From Gammaproteobacteria bacterium UBA7310 (GTDB taxonomy: Bacteria; Pseudomonadota; Gammaproteobacteria; Pseudomonadales; Ketobacteraceae), in the NCBI GenBank assembly GCA_002471665.1, contig DKQK01000011.1:1-21735 (forward strand): a stretch of DNA of 21,735 nucleotides. Reading direction: 5' to 3'. How positions within the stretch are numbered: position 1 is the first letter of the stretch; every line of letters begins with the position of its first letter. A program made the translations under genes and the position numbers. Below, piece by piece: positions 17,358 to 21,735 of this stretch. Under the pieces are notes generated by a model. It ran no database searches. It was not told where the DNA came from and saw nothing but the letters and a program-made list of their open reading frames with translations.

Positions 17358-17816
17358 ATGAACCTGTTACACAACCCCAGTGTGGGTGCCCTGTTACTAC
17401 GGATTGCACTGGCGGCGGTCCTGCTGTCGCACAGCGTGTATTTAAAACTGGTGGTGTTTACGTTGCCAGGCACCGCCAGCTTCTTCAGCTCCATCGGCTT
17501 GCCCGGCTGGTTAGCCTATGTGGTATTCGCTGCTGAAGCGGTGGGCGGTGTTGCCATTTTGTTGGGTATCTTTACCCGGCAGTTTGCACTGGCCATGATC
17601 CCCATTCTGTTGGGAGCCACCTGGGCACACCTGCCCAATGGCTGGTTGTTCACCAACGCCAATGGCGGTTGGGAATACCCGCTGTTTCTGGCCTTTATGT
17701 CCACCGCCCTGATGCTGATCGGCTCCGGCGAATACGCCATTAAACCCGACAGCGAGGAAACCGGCGCCGCCGCCGGCAATGGCATGCCCACCCCCGGCAC
17801 GCTGGCCCGCGGCTGA
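17358..17816 (+). CDS. DoxX-family membrane protein
   Basis: A 152-residue protein with four predicted membrane helices (about 10-25, 45-68, 75-95, 112-130) and the DoxX pattern LLLRIALAAVLLSHS, then AEAVGGVAILLGI, then LGATWAHLPNGW. DoxX proteins sit in the inner membrane and are linked to redox or quinone chemistry, but their function is poorly known. ATG 17358 is preceded by AAGGAG (17347-17352); a longer in-frame start would run back into the Rieske gene. The 56-base gap after the Rieske gene holds TATAGA at 17319-17324 but no good -35, so it is probably in the same operon. The C-terminal tail (about 135-152) is low-complexity. Confidence 0.85.
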   Translation: MNLLHNPSVGALLLRIALAAVLLSHSVYLKLVVFTLPGTASFFSSIGLPGWLAYVVFAAEAVGGVAILLGIFTRQFALAMIPILLGATWAHLPNGWLFTNANGGWEYPLFLAFMSTALMLIGSGEYAIKPDSEETGAAAGNGMPTPGTLARG

Positions 17817-17844
17817 GCCTTCGCACTGCAACAGGTACCCGACC

Positions 17845-18906
17845 ATGATCAAACCGTTTAAACCCTATTATCCGGAACAACCCTGGCTGCCTTTTTCTGA
17901 AGTGCTGTGCGACTGGGATGAGGACTTTCATCAGTTGATGTTGTGCGATCACATTCGCATGCAAGCCTACGAGACTGCCATCAAGGCCAGTGTAAAGCCC
18001 GGTGATACGGTGGTGGATCTTGGTACGGGTACCGGCATTCTGGCCCAGTGGGCGCTGGAAGCCGGTGCCCAGCGGGTGTACGGCATCGATATGGATGCTC
18101 ACATTCTGGCGCTGGCCAAAACCCGTATACAACAACGGGGTTTTGCCGATCGCTTCGTGGCGATCAACGATCTTTCCTACAACGTGAAGCTGCCGCAGCA
18201 GGCCGATGTACTGATTTCCGAGATCATCGGTAATATCGGCGACAACGAAGATTTTCAACCGATTCTTCAGGATGGGTTGGCGCGCTTTCTAAAACCCCGA
18301 GGCTGTGCCATTCCCTCTGCCGTGCAAACCTTTCTGGTACCGGTGGCGGCGTTGAAAGCCCATCAAAGCCTGCACCGGGGTGATGTCTTCACCTTGAATG
18401 ATCGTTACCAACTGCACGATCTCATGCAACAGAAGAACATTCAGAGCCCATTCAATCTGTATTACGACACCATCATCCCAACCGCCCGGCACCTTTCCAT
18501 ACCCCGCTGCGTGCAGGATTTCTGCGGACGATGGGATCAGCCCCCACAGTACCAGAAAACGCTGCGCTTCACGGTGCAACAGCCCTGGGTGCTAACCGGT
18601 TTCAAAGGGTATTTTCGCGCTACCCTGTCAGCGGACGTGGTGCTGGACATTTCCTCCGGCGACATTGAAAACCGGCTCAGCTCCGACAGTTGGAAACACA
18701 GTTTCTTTCCCATCGAGCAGCCCGTCAATGTCATTAAAGGTGATGAGGTGATCCTGACGTTTGAGCGCCGTTATCCTTTGGCGGCCGATACCCGGTTTCG
18801 GCAACAGTACTTCTGGCACGGCAGTGTGGTACGCAACGGCCACACCCTGGCGCGGTTTGCCCAGGGCATGGGAGAGGCTGTGGATTTCCCGCCAGCGCAG
18901 GATTAG
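17845..18906 (+). CDS. PRMT-type SAM-dependent methyltransferase
   Basis: A 353-residue class I methyltransferase followed by a beta-barrel-like C-terminal part. Motif I is VVDLGTGTGIL (G60, G62, G64), then GIDMD for the ribose. The motif SEIIGNIGDNED has E126 and E135 nine residues apart, as in the double-glutamate loop of protein arginine methyltransferases, where the two acids hold a guanidinium group. WKHSFFPIEQPVNVIKGDEV resembles the THW-loop/barrel region. I chose ATG 17845 (28 bases after DoxX); AGG lies about 9 bases before it. A small guanidino or 2-aminoimidazole substrate from this pathway is attractive; protein methylation is the alternative. It ends the plus-strand gene run and overlaps the convergent GST by 4 bases. 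Confidence 0.8.
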   Translation: MIKPFKPYYPEQPWLPFSEVLCDWDEDFHQLMLCDHIRMQAYETAIKASVKPGDTVVDLGTGTGILAQWALEAGAQRVYGIDMDAHILALAKTRIQQRGFADRFVAINDLSYNVKLPQQADVLISEIIGNIGDNEDFQPILQDGLARFLKPRGCAIPSAVQTFLVPVAALKAHQSLHRGDVFTLNDRYQLHDLMQQKNIQSPFNLYYDTIIPTARHLSIPRCVQDFCGRWDQPPQYQKTLRFTVQQPWVLTGFKGYFRATLSADVVLDISSGDIENRLSSDSWKHSFFPIEQPVNVIKGDEVILTFERRYPLAADTRFRQQYFWHGSVVRNGHTLARFAQGMGEAVDFPPAQD

Positions 18907-19586
18907 GCAACCATTTCTTCACTGGCGATCAACCCACTGATATGGCTGTTGCGCTGCTTCAGAAAGCGCAGCAGCTTTTCCGGGTAATCTGCCGCCACGG
19001 CATTCTGCACACTGGGGCGGGCAGCCAGATGCCGGCGCCACTGCTGCACCAGCACGCAGCCTTCGAACACATCCAGAGGCAGGTACGGGTCCATCACATC
19101 GAAGTAACGGAATATCGGTCCATAGGCTGCATCCACCATACCGAAGGCAGAGCCGGCAAAATAATCGCCATGGATTTCCAGCTCCAGGCGCCGCCATTTA
19201 CGGGCAATCACCTCGGCCTGACTGTGGTAAGCCACCTCATCGGGGGCGTTATACAGGCGGCCGATGTCGTTCAACAGCTGTGAGCCGTATTCGATCCAGG
19301 CCCGATGTTGCGCTTTCAACAATGGATCGGAAGAATGCAGGCTGCCCGGCGTGATTTCATTCAGGTATTCACAGATTACGGCGGACTCAAACAACGTCGC
19401 CTGGTGATTCACCCGTAAGGCCGGTACCTTGCCGGTGGGAGATAGCTCAATAAACCATTCCGGTTTATCGGACAAATCAATATAACGGCGTTCATGGTGT
19501 ATGTTTTTTTCCGTCAGCACTATAACGGAACGTTGTACATAGGGGCACAAATGGTGACTGATTAGTGTAAACTCATGTTGTTGCAT
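18903..19586 (-). CDS. Glutathione S-transferase (CPYxxR type)
   Basis: A 227-residue cytosolic GST. The thioredoxin-like N-domain has CPYVQR (C14), as in omega-like and plasmid-stress GSTs, plus the cis-Pro segment TGKVPAL and the glutathione-carboxylate motif ESAVICEYL. The C-terminal half is helical. CAGGAG lies about 7 bases before the ATG at 19586. It is divergent from a LysR-family regulator and convergent with the methyltransferase. It may help detoxify electrophiles or a reactive pathway product; nothing shows the actual substrate. A minus-strand promoter in the 128-base divergent gap was not clear. Confidence 0.88.
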   Translation of the reverse strand: MQQHEFTLISHHLCPYVQRSVIVLTEKNIHHERRYIDLSDKPEWFIELSPTGKVPALRVNHQATLFESAVICEYLNEITPGSLHSSDPLLKAQHRAWIEYGSQLLNDIGRLYNAPDEVAYHSQAEVIARKWRRLELEIHGDYFAGSAFGMVDAAYGPIFRYFDVMDPYLPLDVFEGCVLVQQWRRHLAARPSVQNAVAADYPEKLLRFLKQRNSHISGLIASEEMVA

Positions 19587-19639
19587 GATGACGGCTCCTG
19601 TTCGTTACTCATGACATCCATCAGTATCAACCATAGTGA

Positions 19640-19667
19640 TTTACCAAGGTGTGAACAGCGCTATTTA
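19640..19667 (+). promoter_or_regulatory. Candidate promoter of the LysR-type gene
   Basis: TTTACC (19640-19645) and TATTTA (19662-19667) are 16 bases apart, a plausible sigma-70 promoter. It is 48 bases before the LysR ATG. The same gap also serves the divergent GST gene. Confidence 0.35.
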
Positions 19668-19684
19668 TGCAAACCACCTTTGCA
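19668..19684 (+). promoter_or_regulatory. Inverted repeat in the GST-LysR divergent region
   Basis: TGCAAA and TTTGCA (5-base spacer) directly follow the candidate -10 of the LysR gene. The same six-base half-site, in the opposite arrangement, forms the palindrome at 11813-11830 before the oxidase/roh run. Binding here would block the LysR gene start. Low confidence. Confidence 0.3.
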
Positions 19685-19714
19685 GATCAGCACGCCGTCA
19701 CGGATGAATGAACC

Positions 19715-20614
19715 ATGGAAAAACTCGACTGGAGCGACCTTCACTATTTCAACGCCGTGGCCCGGCACGGCTCTCTGGCCAAAGCGGCGCAGTCCCTGGG
19801 GGTGACCCACTCCACCGTGTTTCGACGCATCAACCACCTGGAAGAAGACTTGTCAGTGCGATTGTTTGATCGGCTGCCGGAAGGCTATCGCCTGACGGTG
19901 CTGGGTGAGGAACTGGTCACCTATTCCGAGCGGGTTGCCACCACCATTGATGACATGAAACGGATGCTGTTCAATCGCAATGATGAATTGAAAGGCACCA
20001 TCCACCTCACTGCGCCCCATAACTTCGCCTACCGTTACCTGCCGCCTTTGATCGAGCGTTTTCACGCACAGTATCCCGACATTACCATCAGCCTGATGGC
20101 CAGCAACGCCGATTACAACCTGTCCCGGCGGGAAGCGGATCTGGCCATACGGGCCACCGCCAATCCACCGGAACATTTAATCGGGCAAAAACTGTTTTCA
20201 CTGCGCTGGGCAGCCTACGCCAGCAGCGAGTACCTGGCAAAACACCCGGATCCCATTACTGATCTGGTTGGCCAGCAGGTTATCTGCGCCAATCAATCGC
20301 TGCAGCATCTGGCGGTGTTCAAGTGGGCGGAGGAGCATCTGGAACCACACCAGGTCGTGGCCCGCTGCAATGATCTGATGGCGATGTCGGCACTGGCCCA
20401 GGCCGGTTGCGGCATCGCTTTATTGCCGGATGATCAATTCAAGCCGGAGTTGCACCGGCTGTTCTGTCTGCAGGATGCGTTTCGCAGCGAAATCTGGATA
20501 CTGATGCATCCGGATTTGCGAGGCTGTGCCCGCCTGGTACTGTTCAAGAATTTTATTTCGGAACAGCTCCGTCAACATCACGTGTTTCAGGAGCTGGGTT
20601 TGCTGGACGGTTGA
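19715..20614 (+). CDS. LysR-family transcriptional regulator
   Basis: A 299-residue regulator. The N-terminal winged HTH runs from about residue 3 to 62 (LHYFNAVARHGSLAKAAQSL, VTHSTVFRRINHLEEDLSVR). A substrate-binding domain of the periplasmic-binding-protein type occupies residues 90-295. It is divergent from the GST gene, the usual layout for a LysR protein and its target. Start ATG 19715 has GGATGAA-like sequence before it, a weak ribosome site. It stops 12 bases before the convergent znuA stop. Effector unknown; a redox or electrophile signal would fit the GST neighbour. Confidence 0.93.
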   Translation: MEKLDWSDLHYFNAVARHGSLAKAAQSLGVTHSTVFRRINHLEEDLSVRLFDRLPEGYRLTVLGEELVTYSERVATTIDDMKRMLFNRNDELKGTIHLTAPHNFAYRYLPPLIERFHAQYPDITISLMASNADYNLSRREADLAIRATANPPEHLIGQKLFSLRWAAYASSEYLAKHPDPITDLVGQQVICANQSLQHLAVFKWAEEHLEPHQVVARCNDLMAMSALAQAGCGIALLPDDQFKPELHRLFCLQDAFRSEIWILMHPDLRGCARLVLFKNFISEQLRQHHVFQELGLLDG

Positions 20615-20633
20615 TTCCCTGCTGGGTCAACCG
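20608..20633 (+). terminator. Hairpin spanning the convergent stop codons
   Basis: CGGTTGA (20608-20614) and TCAACCG (20627-20633) form a perfect 7-bp stem with a 12-base loop. The stem contains the TGA of the LysR gene on one side and the TGA of znuA (minus strand) on the other. There is no T run on either side, so it would be a weak, bidirectional terminator at best. Confidence 0.4.
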
Positions 20634-21592
20634 GCAGTGGTGCAGACCACCATTTTTACGTACACACTGGACAGCCATTCGGAAAACCCATTGCCTTGGT
20701 AATCCCAGGCCAGGGGATCGATGGAAAGCCGCACCAAGGGTGGTTGGGTATCCACTTTATTCAGCAACGCATTGGACACTGAGGGATCGGAAATCACACA
20801 ACGCACTTTGTGGTCTTCGATTCGCTCCTTGATGGCCATCAGGTGTTTGACCCCGGGCTTGATTTCGGGATCCAATGAAATAGCGCCTTCAGACTGAATC
20901 CCCAGATCCTGCTCAAGATAGTAATAAGCATCGTGGGACAACATAAACGGGCCCGCCGCCTGGGCCAGCAGCAGCCGGCTCTGATCCCGTTGCTGCTGCA
21001 GACGTTGCACCAGCGCCGCCTTGTTTTGCGCCAGCGCGTTTTTCAGCTTGGGGTCACGGGCCAGCAATGCCTGTTCCACCGCATCGGCCAAGGTAACGGC
21101 ATTGTCCACACTGAACCAGAAATGCAGGTCAAAGGTGGTGGAGTGGTGATGGCCCTGCTGCGAATCCACATGGTGATGATCATGGCCACCCTGATGATCC
21201 TCGTGCAGCGCCGGCCGTGGGGGCAACTGCACCAAACCGGGCAGCGCGGACCACGCGATTTGTGCCCCGGTCCTGGCCACCACCCCTTCCAGATAGGGCT
21301 CACCGGCTTCACCCAACCACACCACCAGATCAGCCTCCATCAGGGCACGCAGGTCACTGGGCTTTAAGGCATAGTCATGGGGGGTTGCCCCTTGCGGCAG
21401 TAACGTGGTGACCTGCACCGGCAGCCCCTGGGTCAGCTCCTGCACCAGCAGGGCAATGGGGCGCATGGAAACCATGATGTGGCGGGTGGGCCTGGTGTCC
21501 GCCGTCACCGATGTGGCCCAGCACAGCGTCAACAGCAAGAAGCCGAGGCTTCCATTGGCCAGGATTTTTTTGATAAAGGTTCGATACAACAT
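20627..21592 (-). CDS. znuA: Periplasmic zinc-binding protein ZnuA
   Basis: Zinc ABC-transporter substrate-binding protein, 321 residues from the chosen ATG at 21592. The N-terminus MLYRTFIKK plus a hydrophobic run gives a normal signal peptide; in-frame ATGs at 21610 and 21655 would precede or sit in the promoter. Likely metal ligands are H72 (PHDYALKPSD), H157 (DLHFWFS), H220 (LSHDAYYY) and D292 (SIDPLAWD). A His-rich loop (about 130-150, EDHQGGHDHHHVD) precedes the second ligand, as in zinc-specific members. Cysteines at C265 and C316 probably form the ZnuA disulphide. The permease and ATPase genes are not in the window; they may lie beyond its right edge. Confidence 0.92.
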   Translation of the reverse strand: MLYRTFIKKILANGSLGFLLLTLCWATSVTADTRPTRHIMVSMRPIALLVQELTQGLPVQVTTLLPQGATPHDYALKPSDLRALMEADLVVWLGEAGEPYLEGVVARTGAQIAWSALPGLVQLPPRPALHEDHQGGHDHHHVDSQQGHHHSTTFDLHFWFSVDNAVTLADAVEQALLARDPKLKNALAQNKAALVQRLQQQRDQSRLLLAQAAGPFMLSHDAYYYLEQDLGIQSEGAISLDPEIKPGVKHLMAIKERIEDHKVRCVISDPSVSNALLNKVDTQPPLVRLSIDPLAWDYQGNGFSEWLSSVYVKMVVCTTAG

Positions 21593-21626
21593 GGGTCGAC
21601 CTGATTGCATGAAGAACAGGGCGGGC

Positions 21627-21635
21627 AGTATATCA
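21627..21635 (-). promoter_or_regulatory. znuA: Extended -10 promoter of znuA
   Basis: On the minus strand TGATATACT is an extended -10 (TG-N-TATACT) 34 bases before the ATG at 21592. This supports the shorter znuA start. No clear -35 is seen, and no Zur-box palindrome was recognised between here and the window end (21656-21735), which holds no gene. Confidence 0.45.
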
Positions 21636-21735
21636 TGGCCAATGCAGGGGTTCATGACTGGGTAAAGGGACGAGTGCTCGATGGGTTTTTATAAGTAGCC
21701 TGACCCATGGCGTATTTGTGTCTATGGGCCAACCG

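Noticed and set aside
21593..21735. Zur box upstream of znuA
   Set aside because: No GTTATA-type palindrome was found in the part inside the window.

Overview
The window reads as a chromosomal segment of a moderately GC-rich Gram-negative bacterium, most likely a gammaproteobacterium. The reasons are an inner-membrane/outer-membrane RND efflux system, several lipobox lipoproteins, a ZnuA-type periplasmic zinc-binding protein with a His-rich loop, and good AGGAG-type ribosome sites. I cannot name the genus. No tRNA, rRNA, insertion sequence, integrase or CRISPR array was seen.

Left part (1-7.2 kb): an AraC-family regulator is transcribed away from a complete three-gene RND pump (adaptor, permease, outer-membrane channel) of the MexEF-OprN type. 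Centre-left (7.3-11.7 kb): a large secreted lipoprotein with beta-rich modules, a hairpin terminator, then a membrane-anchored protein whose C-terminal part is nine repeats of exactly 47 residues. Functions of these two are unknown.

Centre-right (11.9-18.9 kb), the most interesting part: a same-strand run of eight genes. It starts with an exported multicopper oxidase. Next come four overlapping genes that match, in family and plausible order, the azomycin (2-nitroimidazole) pathway known from Streptomyces cattleya. These are a PLP-dependent arginine oxidase/hydroxylase of the MppP/RohP family, a small PIN-like protein in the RohQ slot, a DapA-type aldolase (RohR), and a heme-oxygenase-like diiron N-oxygenase (RohS). 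A small Rieske ferredoxin overlaps rohS and is a plausible electron donor. A DoxX membrane protein and a PRMT-type methyltransferase with an intact double-glutamate loop follow. The predicted chain is L-arginine to 4-hydroxy-2-ketoarginine, to guanidinoacetaldehyde plus pyruvate, to 2-aminoimidazole, to 2-nitroimidazole. The oxidase, DoxX and methyltransferase suggest a modified product or extra handling of it.

Right end (18.9-21.7 kb): a glutathione S-transferase on the minus strand, divergent from a LysR regulator, then a convergent znuA whose upstream region runs off the window. The GST and the RND pump could both protect against a nitroimidazole, but that link is inference from proximity and family.
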